A DNA stretch of 33,202 nt from Bryobacteraceae bacterium (GCA_025062235.1 JANXAE010000022.1:1-33202); one strand, 5' to 3'; shown: positions 1 to 7,500, counted from the first letter of the stretch. Program-made: numbers and translations. Notes: generated by a model from the sequence alone, not told the origin.

Positions 1-2
1 AG

Positions 3-161
3 GAAGACAAGGCGCGCAATATCGTGCTCAAGGAAGGCGCCACGGTCGAGGAGCTGGTGCGGGCGCTCAACGCGATCGGCTCGACGCCGCGCGACGTGAT
101 CGCGATCCTGCAGAATCTGCGTGCGGCAGGCGCGCTCGAGGCCGAACTGGAGGTGATCTGA
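3..161 (+). CDS. flgI: Flagellar P-ring protein FlgI, C-terminal end (partial)
   Basis: The open frame enters from the left edge of the window and ends at TGA 159-161. The last 52 residues include the segment IVLKEGATVEELVRALNAIG followed by STPRDVIAILQNLRAAGAL. This matches the conserved C-terminus of FlgI, the periplasmic protein that builds the P ring around the flagellar rod in the peptidoglycan layer. The next gene, a rod-binding flgJ, starts on the last base of this stop codon (TGATG), the usual flgI-flgJ order. Only the C-terminus is visible, so nothing can be said about the signal peptide or the start. Confidence 0.88.
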   Translation, partial: EDKARNIVLKEGATVEELVRALNAIGSTPRDVIAILQNLRAAGALEAELEVI

Positions 162-487
162 TGCTGGAGCCCGTGGGCTTTGCGACCCCTCAAGCCAGCG
201 GCTGCCCGGAGCAGCGCCGGCTCGTGCAGGCGGTGGCGGACTTCGAGTCGCTGCTGGTGGCGCAGTTGCTCAAGGCGGCCCGCGGCGCGGGCGGCTGGAT
301 GGGCACGGGCGAGGACCAGACCGCGGCTTCGATGCTCGAGATCGCCGAGGAACACCTGGCGGCGGTGATCGCCGCTTCGGGTGGTTTGGGGCTCAAGAAC
401 CTCCTGTTGGAGGGCTTGGGAGCCACCGCGGAAGGTGAGGCCTGCCGGCTTCAGACGAAGTCAGTTTCAGTAAACAAAGACCCATAA
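161..487 (+). CDS. flgJ: Flagellar rod-binding protein, FlgJ N-terminal type
   Basis: This 108-residue protein corresponds to the N-terminal rod-binding domain of FlgJ, which helps assemble the flagellar rod in the periplasm. Diagnostic parts are the FESLLVAQLLKAAR helix at about residues 28-41, a Gly-rich linker, and a second helix around ASMLEIAEEHLAAVIAASGG leading to GLKNLLL. The C-terminal peptidoglycan hydrolase domain of the enterobacterial protein is absent; single-domain versions are common outside gamma-proteobacteria. The ATG overlaps the flgI stop by one base, so translation is probably coupled. The last 25 or so residues are not conserved-looking. Confidence 0.82.
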   Translation: MLEPVGFATPQASGCPEQRRLVQAVADFESLLVAQLLKAARGAGGWMGTGEDQTAASMLEIAEEHLAAVIAASGGLGLKNLLLEGLGATAEGEACRLQTKSVSVNKDP

Positions 488-545
488 TTCTGTTTTCGAC
501 CCCCGTCCTTGCAGCCTTTCGGCGCCAACTTTTCATGAAAAATCC

Positions 546-574
546 TTGACTTGAACTTAAACTGATGTTAATCT
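546..574 (+). promoter_or_regulatory. Candidate sigma-70-type promoter for the PEP-CTERM gene
   Basis: TTGACT at 546-551 is separated by 17 bases from TAATCT at 569-574, in an unusually AT-rich stretch (about 530-605) between flgJ and the PEP-CTERM gene. Transcription would start near 581, leaving a leader of about 40 bases that contains the ribosome binding site GAGGAGGGG at 607-615. This is a sequence match only. Confidence 0.5.
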
Positions 575-620
575 TCGTTCATAAGCTTTTCCATTTCAAT
601 CCACTAGAGGAGGGGCTCCC

Positions 621-1310
621 ATGAAACCTCACGGGATGCTTGCTTTGTGCCTGCTCGGGTCGCTGCTGGCTCGGGCCGATGTGGTGGTGTACTCGCAGGA
701 TTTCGAAGGCCCCGGTCCGTTTCCTGGATGGAGCGGGGCCGGCGGGGTGGCGACGACGGGGGGATTCAGCGCTTTCGGCTTCGGCTCGAGGCACTGGCAT
801 AACGGAACCAACCAACCGACCGTCCTGACCCTTACCGGTTTGGGGCCCCATACCCGGCTGACGCTGAGTTTCTACCTCGCGCTCTGGGACTCTGTGGACA
901 TCGGTGACGACAACTTCCGGGTCATCCTGGACGGAAACGACCTGATCAACACCTGGGCGATCGGCAACTACTATCCCCCGGGCAACACGAGCGTAGGGCC
1001 GGGCGTGCACATAACCGGGCCGTTCACAGGCTTTTACTCGCCGGACTACGGTCGAGCTGGCTTCCGCGACGCGGGTCGCCAGGTGAGCAACCTGACGGTG
1101 CCGCACACCAATTCCACCGCCGTTTTCCAGTTCTGGTACACCAACCCCGAGTGGGCGGAGAATGAGTCCTTCGGTATAGACAATGTCGTCGTCACAGCCG
1201 ATCTGAGGGAGCTGACAGCCATTCCGGAACCTTCCGGCATGCTGTTGGTGGCAACCGGGGCGGCGATGCTGGTATGGCGCCGGCTCAGGGCTCGCCGAGC
1301 CCAGGCCTGA
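621..1310 (+). CDS. PEP-CTERM sorting domain-containing secreted protein
   Basis: A 229-residue exported protein. A signal peptide covers residues 1-19 (cleavage after ARA). The mature body looks beta-rich, with many Gly, Asn and aromatic residues, and resembles no enzyme I know. The C-terminus is a classical PEP-CTERM tail at about residues 201-229: IPEPSG, a hydrophobic helix and a basic cluster (WRRLRARR). Such tails are recognised by an exosortase (EpsH/XrtA class), cleaved, and linked to surface or exopolysaccharide assembly. No exosortase gene lies in this window. The start has a strong ribosome binding site (GAGGAGGGG, 5 bases before ATG) and its own candidate promoter. It sits between flagellar genes flgJ and flgM but has a separate promoter, so a motility role is not implied. 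Confidence 0.85.
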   Translation: MKPHGMLALCLLGSLLARADVVVYSQDFEGPGPFPGWSGAGGVATTGGFSAFGFGSRHWHNGTNQPTVLTLTGLGPHTRLTLSFYLALWDSVDIGDDNFRVILDGNDLINTWAIGNYYPPGNTSVGPGVHITGPFTGFYSPDYGRAGFRDAGRQVSNLTVPHTNSTAVFQFWYTNPEWAENESFGIDNVVVTADLRELTAIPEPSGMLLVATGAAMLVWRRLRARRAQA

Positions 1311-1337
1311 CGTTCGGTCCGTACGAGGGAAGCTTTC

Positions 1338-1369
1338 GCACCCGCGGCATTCGGGCGAGCCGCGGGTGC
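1338..1369. terminator. Perfect 11-bp inverted repeat after the PEP-CTERM gene
   Basis: The arms GCACCCGCGGC (1338-1348) and GCCGCGGGTGC (1359-1369) are perfectly complementary around a 10-base loop, 27 bases past the stop codon. No T-run follows, so it is not a textbook intrinsic terminator. It may be a transcript-end stabilising hairpin or a Rho-associated structure. Confidence 0.45.
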
Positions 1370-1468
1370 AACTCGAAGGCTGGCGGCTGAGGACGCAAGC
1401 GCGGAGACGACGTTGGGAGCATCACGAGGGCGGAGGGTGCGAGTCGCGGGCCGAAGGGCGGTCCCGCT

Positions 1469-1495
1469 CAAAGAGATGCTCACGCAGGCCGATAT
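1469..1495 (+). promoter_or_regulatory. Candidate sigma-28 (FliA) promoter for flgM
   Basis: CAAA (1469-1472), 15 bases, then GCCGATAT (1488-1495). The enterobacterial FliA consensus is TAAA-N15-GCCGATAA, so this site differs by one base in each element and has the exact spacing. Predicted transcription start is near 1502, with the GGAGGT ribosome binding site at 1504-1509 and the flgM ATG at 1523. A FliA promoter in front of an anti-sigma-28 gene is the known autoregulatory arrangement. Confidence 0.6.
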
Positions 1496-1522
1496 GAGGG
1501 GGCGGAGGTTCGCCCGCGCTGG

Positions 1523-1804
1523 ATGCGCATCGAAGATCTCTATCCGCCCGCGGTCCGTTCGGCCGAGGGAGCGGGGCAGGCGGAGAAGTTTGCGGGCGAG
1601 GAGCGATGGAGCGTCGAGGGGACTGGAGACGTCGTCTACCTGTCGCGCTTGTCGCAACGGCTCCTTTCCGCGGGCCAGCATTCTGTACGCCTCGAGCAAC
1701 TCCGCGAATTGTTCCAGCGGGGCCAGTACGCCATCGGGGCTGGCGATTTGAGCCGCCGGCTGATCGAATTCTATCTGGAGCCCGAGGGACCGGGCGGAAA
1801 TTGA
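1523..1804 (+). CDS. flgM: FlgM-like anti-sigma-28 factor
   Basis: A 93-residue protein whose C-terminal half fits FlgM, which binds and inhibits the flagellar sigma factor FliA until it is exported through the finished hook. The key region is about residues 38-86: LSRLSQRLLSAGQHS, then VRLEQLRELFQRGQYAIGAG and DLSRRLIEFYL. This is the FlgM pattern of a helix ending in R-x-E-x-(I/L)-x-x-L-x-x-x-(I/Y)-x-x-G-x-Y followed by a final helix. The N-terminal half is poorly conserved, as is usual for this partly unfolded protein. GGAGGT lies 13 bases before ATG. A candidate FliA promoter just upstream supports the call. Similarity was judged by eye; the family is short and divergent. Confidence 0.7.
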   Translation: MRIEDLYPPAVRSAEGAGQAEKFAGEERWSVEGTGDVVYLSRLSQRLLSAGQHSVRLEQLRELFQRGQYAIGAGDLSRRLIEFYLEPEGPGGN

Positions 1805-1973
1805 ACCGTCCGGAGTGGCGCGGTCAACTTTCTGATCGGTCGTTGAGCGCTACAGGCGTTCCGAGGGCGGGTGGAACCCGTCCGGGAGGCGAACCGCAGC
1901 GACTTCGGCTCGACCCGCGCGCACCGCCAGAGCATGCGATCCCGGCGCCTGTCTGCACTGCCCGCGGTTGTGG

Positions 1974-1979
1974 CAGAAT
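1974..1979 (+). promoter_or_regulatory. -10-like hexamer directly before the oxidoreductase start
   Basis: CAGAAT lies 7 bases before the ATG at 1987. There is no Shine-Dalgarno sequence and no good -35 element. If used, the mRNA would start at or next to the start codon. The rest of the flgM-oxidoreductase gap (1805-1973) shows no other clear signal. Confidence 0.3.
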
Positions 1980-1986
1980 CCCGAGT

Positions 1987-3081
1987 ATGACGTCCTTATC
2001 GGCAACCGTCACCCGGCGCAGTTTGCTCGGAGGCGGCCTTGCTGTCCTAGGCGGGCAAACCGAGCCCGTGCTGCGCTTGGACCGGCGCGTCCGCGTCGCG
2101 CTGATCGGCCTCGAAGGCCATACCGGGGAGATCCTGCGCCCGCTGCCCCAGTTGCCCGACGTCGAGATCGTAGCGCTGGCGGACCCCGACGAGAAGGCCC
2201 TGGCCGCAGCCTCGCGCAATCCGCGCCTGAAGTCCGCGAGGATCTACACGGATTACCGGCGGCTGCTGGACCGCGAGCAGCTGGACATCGCGGCGATTTG
2301 CGGGCCCAATGGCGGCCGCGCCGAGCGTATCCTCGCCGCCATCGAGCGCGGCCTGCACGTGGTAGCGGAGAAGCCACTGGCCATCGAGCTCGAGGAGCTG
2401 GACCGCATCGAGCAGGCGTTGCGGCGGCGTCCCGTGCGATTGAGCATGCTCCTGCCGATGCGCTTTTCGCCGCCCTATTTGGCGCTCAAGCAGGTGGTGG
2501 ATTCGGGTGAAATCGGCGAAGTGGGTTTGATGACGGCGCAGAAATCCTACAAGCTGGGCGACCGCGCTGCCTGGTACCGCAAACGGGAGACTTACGGCGG
2601 CACCATCCCGTGGATCGGCATCCACATGGTGGATCTGATGCGGTGGACGAGCGGGCGCGAGCTGGTGGAAGCGGTCTCCTTCCAAGCACATTTCGCGCGC
2701 TCGGTGTTTGCCGACCTGGGGGACATGGAGAACGTGACCGGGACGTTGTTCCGACTGGACAACGGGGGCGCGGCCTTGCTGAACATGGACTATCTGCGAC
2801 CTCAGACCGCGCCGACGCACGGCGACGACCGGCTGAGGCTCGCCGGCACGAAAGGCGTGGCGGAATATCAGGCGGCGACAGGCGTCACGGTGGTCTCGAC
2901 CTCGAGCAAGCCGCGCGTGATCGAGAACCTGCCGCCGGCGCGGTCGTTGTTCGTGGACTTCCTCCAGTCGGTTTACTTGGGCGCCCCGCCCGGCTTGGCC
3001 CTGCAAGAGATCCTGCGGGTCAATCGCATCGTCCTGTTGGCTCGTCAGGCGGCCGAGCAAGGGCGCATCGTCAAGCTGTGA
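1987..3081 (+). CDS. Gfo/Idh/MocA family NAD(P)-dependent oxidoreductase
   Basis: A 364-residue protein of the glucose-fructose oxidoreductase/inositol dehydrogenase family, which oxidises or reduces sugars and cyclitols with NAD(P). The N-terminus has TRRSLLGGG and a short hydrophobic stretch, a Tat-like leader, consistent with export or with a leftover leader. The Rossmann fold starts at about residue 38 (RVALIGLEGHTGEIL), a loose form of GxGxxG. It continues through VEIVALADPD and DIAAICGPNG to the family-defining EKPLAI motif near residue 130, which carries the catalytic-site lysine. The C-terminal half has the family's mixed sheet (GGTIPWIGIHMVDLMRW). The ATG at 1987 was chosen because the frame further upstream is low-complexity and overlaps flgM. 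It is convergent with the MFS transporter (9 bases apart). The substrate cannot be told. Confidence 0.85.
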   Translation: MTSLSATVTRRSLLGGGLAVLGGQTEPVLRLDRRVRVALIGLEGHTGEILRPLPQLPDVEIVALADPDEKALAAASRNPRLKSARIYTDYRRLLDREQLDIAAICGPNGGRAERILAAIERGLHVVAEKPLAIELEELDRIEQALRRRPVRLSMLLPMRFSPPYLALKQVVDSGEIGEVGLMTAQKSYKLGDRAAWYRKRETYGGTIPWIGIHMVDLMRWTSGRELVEAVSFQAHFARSVFADLGDMENVTGTLFRLDNGGAALLNMDYLRPQTAPTHGDDRLRLAGTKGVAEYQAATGVTVVSTSSKPRVIENLPPARSLFVDFLQSVYLGAPPGLALQEILRVNRIVLLARQAAEQGRIVKL

Positions 3082-3090
3082 TGATGCCGC

Positions 3091-4350
3091 TCAAACGGAC
3101 TGGATCTTCTGCATGCGGCCCATGAGCCGGTGCACGATGAGCAGGGCCGTCATGTGGAAGAACCCCAGCGTGACGATGACAGGCTTGTAGCCGAAGGCGG
3201 AGATGATGTAACCGGGGATGATCGAGGAGAACAGCACGCCGCCGAGCGCGCCAGCGCAGCCGCCGATGCCCACCACCGATGCGACGGCGCGCTTGGGGAA
3301 GACGTCGGAGACGGTGGTGAAGAGGTTCGCCGACCAGCCCTGATGGGAGGCTGTGGCCAGGCTGACCATGGCGATCGCCAGCACGGCGTTGGGCATGAAG
3401 GCGGCAGTGGCGGCGATGGGCATGGCGAAAGCCGAGATCGCCATGGCGGTCTTGCGGGCCTTGCTCAGCGGCCAGCCGCGGCGGATGAGGAATCCCGAGA
3501 TCCATCCTCCGCCGACGCTTCCCACGTCCGCCATGAGATAGACGACGGGCAGCGCCCAGCCGGTCTGGGCCAGAGTCAGGTGGCGGATGTCGGTCAGATA
3601 GAGGGGTAGCCACCACAGATAGAACCACCAGACCGGATCGGTAAGGAACTTGGCGAGGGCGAATCCCCAAGTTTCGCGATATCGCAGAGCGGCCTTCCAG
3701 CCGATGTCGGGTTCGCGGGCCTCGTCCGGGTCGCTGCGGATGTAAGCCAGCTCGGCGGGCGTGACCCGGGGGTGCCGGTCGGGGGGGCGGTACGTCAGCA
3801 GCCAGAGCGCGAGCCAAACGAAGCCGAGCGAGGCCGTGATGAAGAAGCAGCCCCGCCAGCCGAAGTGGGCGTTCATCCACACCAGGACAGGCGGCCCGAT
3901 CATGGCCGCCACGTTGGTGCCGGCGTTGAAGATGCCGGTAGCGAGGGCGCGGTCCTTTTTGGGGAACCATTCGGCGACCGCCTTGATGGCGGCGGGAAAG
4001 TTACCGGCTTCGCCCAATCCGAGCATGGCGCGCCAGAAACCCAGGCTGAGGGCGCTGCGCGCCAGGGCATGGCAGGCGGCCGCGATCGTCCACCAGGTGA
4101 TGGCCACGGCGTAGCCGATGCGCGTGCCGAAGTGATCAATGAACTTGCCCGCGCCGAGGAACCCGATCATGTAGGCGAACGAGAAGGCTGCGGTGACGTA
4201 CCCGTAGACCTTCTCGGGCATGTGGATGTCCTGCCGTATGACCGGCGCCAGCACGGAAAGAACGATCCGATCCAGATAATTGATCGTGGTGGCGAAGAAC
4301 AGGAGGGCCAGCGTCCACCAACGAACGTAGCTCATGCGCTTGGAAGCCAC
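3091..4350 (-). CDS. MFS transporter, hexuronate (ExuT/anion:cation symporter) type
   Basis: A 419-residue, 12-helix major facilitator. It opens with WWTLALLFFATTINYLDR, the signature start of the ExuT/phthalate-type anion:cation symporters that import hexuronates such as glucuronate and galacturonate. Further family marks are GLGEAGNFPAAIKAVAEWFP between helices 4 and 5, and RALATGIFNAGTNVAAMIGP. The length is normal. The GTG at 4350 falls about where transcription would begin from a TATAAT at 4362-4357; an ATG at 4335 is an equally possible start. Neither has a Shine-Dalgarno sequence. A Gfo/Idh oxidoreductase faces it tail to tail, which fits sugar-acid catabolism, but the real substrate is inferred. 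Confidence 0.87.
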   Translation of the reverse strand: MASKRMSYVRWWTLALLFFATTINYLDRIVLSVLAPVIRQDIHMPEKVYGYVTAAFSFAYMIGFLGAGKFIDHFGTRIGYAVAITWWTIAAACHALARSALSLGFWRAMLGLGEAGNFPAAIKAVAEWFPKKDRALATGIFNAGTNVAAMIGPPVLVWMNAHFGWRGCFFITASLGFVWLALWLLTYRPPDRHPRVTPAELAYIRSDPDEAREPDIGWKAALRYRETWGFALAKFLTDPVWWFYLWWLPLYLTDIRHLTLAQTGWALPVVYLMADVGSVGGGWISGFLIRRGWPLSKARKTAMAISAFAMPIAATAAFMPNAVLAIAMVSLATASHQGWSANLFTTVSDVFPKRAVASVVGIGGCAGALGGVLFSSIIPGYIISAFGYKPVIVTLGFFHMTALLIVHRLMGRMQKIQSV

Positions 4351-4356
4351 TCAGCA

Positions 4357-4362
4357 ATTATA
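4357..4362 (-). promoter_or_regulatory. Perfect -10 hexamer upstream of the MFS transporter
   Basis: Read on the minus strand, TATAAT occupies 4362-4357, six bases before the GTG at 4350 and 21 before the ATG at 4335. No convincing -35 element is visible. Transcription would begin near 4350, giving a leaderless or very short-leader mRNA. Confidence 0.4.
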
Positions 4363-4408
4363 TGCGAAGCGCAGCACCGGAAGCCCTTTCCGGAGTGCGG
4401 CGCGAGGA

Positions 4409-4436
4409 TAAAGCGGGCCGGCGCCGCGGCCGATAA
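4409..4436 (+). promoter_or_regulatory. Candidate sigma-28 (FliA) promoter for the chemotaxis operon
   Basis: TAAA (4409-4412; the longer element reads TAAAGCGG), 16 bases, then GCCGATAA (4429-4436). Both elements match the enterobacterial FliA consensus exactly, and the spacer is one base longer than the usual 15. The predicted start is near 4443, right before the GGGGAAGGG ribosome binding site and the cheY ATG at 4454. Chemotaxis genes are classical FliA targets. Confidence 0.7.
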
Positions 4437-4453
4437 AGACTACGGGGAAGGGC

Positions 4454-4825
4454 ATGGCGAAGGCGATGGTCGTGGATGATTCGCGCGCGGTGCGCCTGAT
4501 CCTGCGCCGCACACTCGAAAAGCACGGCTATCAGGTGTACGAAGCGGGCCACGGCAAGGAGGCGCTGGCCGTGCTCGATCAGCACCCCGATGTGCGTCTG
4601 ATGCTGGTGGACTGGAACATGCCCGAGATGAACGGACTGGAGCTGGTGCGCGCCGTGCGTTCCGATCCCGAGCGGGCGCGGATCGTCCTGATGATGGTCA
4701 CGACGGAGACCGAAATCGAGCAGATGGTGCGCGCCTTGGCGGCGGGAGCCAACGAATACGTCATGAAGCCGTTCACGGAGGAGGTGATCACGGACAAACT
4801 TCGCCTGCTGGGGGTCATCTCCTGA
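4454..4825 (+). CDS. cheY: Single-domain response regulator, CheY type
   Basis: A 123-residue receiver domain with no output domain. The acidic pair D8/D9, the phosphoacceptor D53 (LVDWNMPEMNG), the switch threonine at T83/T84 and the conserved K105 (VMKPF) are all present, so it should be phosphorylatable. Stand-alone receivers of this kind next to cheB and cheR carry the signal from CheA to the flagellar motor. It is the first gene of a four-gene run (cheY-cheB-cheR-cheX) behind a candidate FliA promoter, with GGGGAAGGG just before the ATG. No cheA or cheW is present here, so the kinase must be encoded elsewhere. Confidence 0.88.
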   Translation: MAKAMVVDDSRAVRLILRRTLEKHGYQVYEAGHGKEALAVLDQHPDVRLMLVDWNMPEMNGLELVRAVRSDPERARIVLMMVTTETEIEQMVRALAAGANEYVMKPFTEEVITDKLRLLGVIS

Positions 4826-4860
4826 GGTCGGCGGGTGGAGGTTGATCGAGCGAGGCCAAC

Positions 4861-5949
4861 GTGCCTGGAGCTTTCAAACGCAAGCCGATCAAACCGGGCA
4901 GTCGGATCCGGGTGTTGGTGGTGGACGATTCGGTCGTGATCCGGCGTCTGGTGACGCACGCTCTCAGCGAGGATCCGGCTTTCGAGGTGGTGGGCTCGGC
5001 GGCCAACGGCGCGATCGCGCTGGCGCGCATCCCGCAGCTCAACCCGGACGTGGTGACGCTGGACATCCAGATGCCCGAGATGGACGGCCTGGAGGCCCTC
5101 AGGCAGATCCGCAAGTTGTACCCGGATCTGTGCGTGATCATGTTCAGCACCCTGACCGAGCGGGGCGCTACGGCCACGCTGGAAGCTTTGATGCTGGGGG
5201 CCAACGACTACGTGACCAAGGCGGCCAACGTGGGCTCGCTCGACGTATCCATGGCCGCGCTGCGCAGCGAGCTCATCCCCAAGATCAAGCAGTTCTTCCT
5301 TCTGCCGGGCGAGGCGCCGCCGCGCGCGGCCGCGGGGTTCGCGCCCGTTGCTGCCCCGCCGCCGGCCCCCGTGCCGCGCGGCAAGCCGAGGGCCCTCGCC
5401 ATCGGCGTCTCCACCGGGGGCCCCAATGCGCTTTCGGTCGTGATTCCGGCGCTTCCCGCCGATTTTCCGCTACCCGTATTCATCGTGCAGCACATGCCCC
5501 CGCTTTTCACGCGCTTTCTGGCCGAGCGCCTGGCCGCGCACAGCCGCATCAAGGTGGCGGAAGCCGAAGAGGGGATGCGTGTCGAGGCGGGAAAGGCGCT
5601 GATCGCTCCGGGCGACTACCACATGAGGCTGATGCAGAGGGACGGCGAGGTCCTGGTGCGGCTCGACCAGGGACCGCCGGAGAACTCCTGCCGTCCTTCG
5701 GTGGACGTACTTTTCCGCTCCGTGGAGGAGGTCTACGGCGGCGCCGTGATTTCGGTGATTCTCACCGGCATGGGGCAGGATGGCTTGCGGGGGACCCAGG
5801 TCCTCAAGGCCAGAGGGGCGTGGGTGATCGCGCAAGACGAAGCTTCCAGCGTAGTTTGGGGCATGCCGGGAGCAGTGGTCCAGGCTGGGCTGGCCGACCG
5901 GGTGGTGAGCCTCGAGCAGGTGGCGACAGAAATCCTGAAGCTGGTTTGA
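4861..5949 (+). CDS. cheB: Chemotaxis protein-glutamate methylesterase/glutaminase CheB
   Basis: This 362-residue protein has the standard CheB layout. A receiver domain (about 15-135) carries D22/D23, phospho-acceptor D68 (TLDIQMPEMDG) and K120. A Pro/Ala-rich linker (150-175) leads to the methylesterase domain. The catalytic triad is visible: S184 in GVSTGG, H211 in IVQHMPP and D307 in TGMGQDG. It removes methyl groups from chemoreceptor glutamates and deamidates glutamines when phosphorylated by CheA. The start is GTG at 4861, 35 bases after cheY. Gene order with cheY and cheR and full domain preservation make this call firm. Confidence 0.95.
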   Translation: MPGAFKRKPIKPGSRIRVLVVDDSVVIRRLVTHALSEDPAFEVVGSAANGAIALARIPQLNPDVVTLDIQMPEMDGLEALRQIRKLYPDLCVIMFSTLTERGATATLEALMLGANDYVTKAANVGSLDVSMAALRSELIPKIKQFFLLPGEAPPRAAAGFAPVAAPPPAPVPRGKPRALAIGVSTGGPNALSVVIPALPADFPLPVFIVQHMPPLFTRFLAERLAAHSRIKVAEAEEGMRVEAGKALIAPGDYHMRLMQRDGEVLVRLDQGPPENSCRPSVDVLFRSVEEVYGGAVISVILTGMGQDGLRGTQVLKARGAWVIAQDEASSVVWGMPGAVVQAGLADRVVSLEQVATEILKLV

Positions 5950-5956
5950 GGCGGCC

Positions 5957-6805
5957 ATGATCGGGACCGAACAGGGTAAGGCCACGGGCGGCAAGGAGAT
6001 CAGCGCCGAGAACTTCGCATTCTTGCAGCAGCAAGTCTATCGCGAATCCGGCATCGTGCTGGAGCCCGGCAAGCAGTACCTGGTCGAAGCGCGCCTTGCG
6101 CCGATCGCCCGTCAGCACGGATTGGCTTCCGTCAATGAACTGTGCAATCTTCTGCGCGCGGTCAGCAACGACGGCTTGCGGCGCAGGGTGGTCGAAGCCA
6201 TGACCACCAACGAGACGCAGTTCTTCCGCGAGCCCGCGCAGTACGAGGCGCTGCGCACGACGCTGCTCGGAGAGCTGCTGGCTGCGCGCCGCTCGCCGCG
6301 CCCATTGACCTGCTGGTCGGCCGCTGCCTCCACCGGGCAGGAGGCCTACAGCCTGGCCATGCTGGCTGCCGAGATGGGCCTTGCCGCGAACGATTGCGAC
6401 ATCCTGGGCACCGATCTTGCGGAAGCGGTGCTCGAGCGGGCGCGCGCCGGCCGGTACTCCCAGCTCGAGGTCAACCGCGGGCTGCCCGCGGCCTATCTGG
6501 TGAAGTACTTCACCCGGCAGGGTCTGGAATGGATCCTCAAGGAAGAGATCCGGCGCCGGGTGCGCTTCCAGCGTCACGACCTGCGGGACAGCGCCCGGCA
6601 CCTCGGTCCCTTCGATCTGGTCTTCTGCCGCAACGTCCTCATCTATTTCGACCATGAGACCAAGCGCAGGATCTTGCAACTGGTGCGGGAGGCCATGTAC
6701 CCGGGAGGATATCTGCTGTTGGGCGCCGTGGAAACCATCCTCGACCTGGACCACTTGTTCGAGCGCAGACGGGTGGGCCAGGCGATCGTTTACCGGGCGC
6801 GGTAG
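5957..6805 (+). CDS. cheR: Chemotaxis protein methyltransferase CheR
   Basis: A 282-residue SAM-dependent O-methyltransferase that methylates glutamates of chemoreceptors. The N-terminal helical domain (about 16-85) includes MTTNETQFFRE, the strongest CheR signature. The Rossmann domain starts at WSAAASTGQEAYSLAM (SAM-binding loop) and continues with ILGTDLAEAVLERARAG and FDLVFCRNVLIYFD. No TPR or pentapeptide-tether extension follows. It begins 7 bases after cheB ends, so the two opposing receptor-modification enzymes are probably co-translated. Confidence 0.94.
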   Translation: MIGTEQGKATGGKEISAENFAFLQQQVYRESGIVLEPGKQYLVEARLAPIARQHGLASVNELCNLLRAVSNDGLRRRVVEAMTTNETQFFREPAQYEALRTTLLGELLAARRSPRPLTCWSAAASTGQEAYSLAMLAAEMGLAANDCDILGTDLAEAVLERARAGRYSQLEVNRGLPAAYLVKYFTRQGLEWILKEEIRRRVRFQRHDLRDSARHLGPFDLVFCRNVLIYFDHETKRRILQLVREAMYPGGYLLLGAVETILDLDHLFERRRVGQAIVYRAR

Positions 6806-6817
6806 ACGGGGGAGCCT

Positions 6818-7327
6818 ATGCTGGCGCTGCTCGAAATCGAGACGTACCGGGAAGACGCCGTTCGGGTCGTTCAGGATGTCTTCCGAACCATGCTCGGCAT
6901 CGAAGTAGAGCCCGTGGTCGTGATCTGGCCGCCCGAGGACGATCTGATCAACGTCACCGTGCATTACGCAGGGGCTTGGAAGGGAGCGCTGCTGCTCGAG
7001 TGCACGCGCCCGCAAGCCTGCGCATTCACGGGGCGCCTGCTCGGCACCAACCCGCCGGATGAGGTCAATGACGATGTGCGCGACGCCGTTGGCGAACTTG
7101 CCAACATGATCGCGGGCAACCTGAAACCCGTACTGCCGCCGGGTGTTGCTCTCTCGATGCCCACCCTGGTGGAAGGAACCGACTACGCGCTGCGCATCTT
7201 GGGCGGCAATCTGGCAGGCATGATCGCATTCCGCTGCTGTGTGGGGGCATTCTGGGTGAGCCTCATCCAGGCGCCGGATGACGGCGGCAGTCGCAGCTTG
7301 CGACGTCCGAGCGAGGCCACGGACTGA
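6818..7327 (+). CDS. CheX-like chemotaxis phosphatase domain protein
   Basis: A 169-residue protein of the CheC/CheX/FliY superfamily. The CheX-type active-site helix is visible at about residues 88-103 (DAVGELANMIAGNLKP), with the E-x-x-N pair that contacts phospho-CheY. A preceding VNDDVRDA and following beta strands fit the fold. CheX proteins dephosphorylate CheY and stop the signal in bacteria lacking CheZ. Position right behind cheY-cheB-cheR supports this. The last 20 residues are an unconserved polar tail. It begins 12 bases after cheR with GGGGGAG as ribosome binding site, and an intrinsic terminator follows 48 bases after the stop. Confidence 0.78.
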   Translation: MLALLEIETYREDAVRVVQDVFRTMLGIEVEPVVVIWPPEDDLINVTVHYAGAWKGALLLECTRPQACAFTGRLLGTNPPDEVNDDVRDAVGELANMIAGNLKPVLPPGVALSMPTLVEGTDYALRILGGNLAGMIAFRCCVGAFWVSLIQAPDDGGSRSLRRPSEATD

Positions 7328-7374
7328 TCCGCACCGGCCCAGCGCCTCGGTCCTGAGGGTGAGCCAACGCGTCG

Positions 7375-7400
7375 AAGGCTCCGGAGCAGCCTTTTCTTCT
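7375..7400 (+). terminator. Intrinsic terminator of the chemotaxis operon
   Basis: AAGGCT (7375-7380) and AGCCTT (7388-7393) form a 6-bp stem around the loop CCGGAGC, followed by TTCTTCT (T-rich from 7392). It lies 48 bases after the cheX stop codon and before the promoter of the next gene. The stem is short but the position is right. Confidence 0.55.
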
Positions 7401-7471
7401 ACGGTAGCGCCGCCCCGCTGGCCCGGGCGCCCGGTGGCGTCGCCCGCTCGCCTGGGCAGCGCGGTCCGCAA

Positions 7472-7500
7472 TTGGTGAACGTTGCCCGCTCCGTTACAAT
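7472..7500 (+). promoter_or_regulatory. Candidate sigma-70-type promoter of the UDP-sugar decarboxylase gene
   Basis: TTGGTG (7472-7477), 17 bases, then TACAAT (7495-7500). Transcription would begin near 7507, giving a leader of about 29 bases that contains the GGAGG at 7525-7529. Confidence 0.5.

Noticed and set aside
1996-2003. GCCGATAA on the minus strand, like a FliA -10
   Set aside because: It lies inside the oxidoreductase coding sequence, the nearest CAAA is 18 bases away instead of 15-16, and no minus-strand gene follows.
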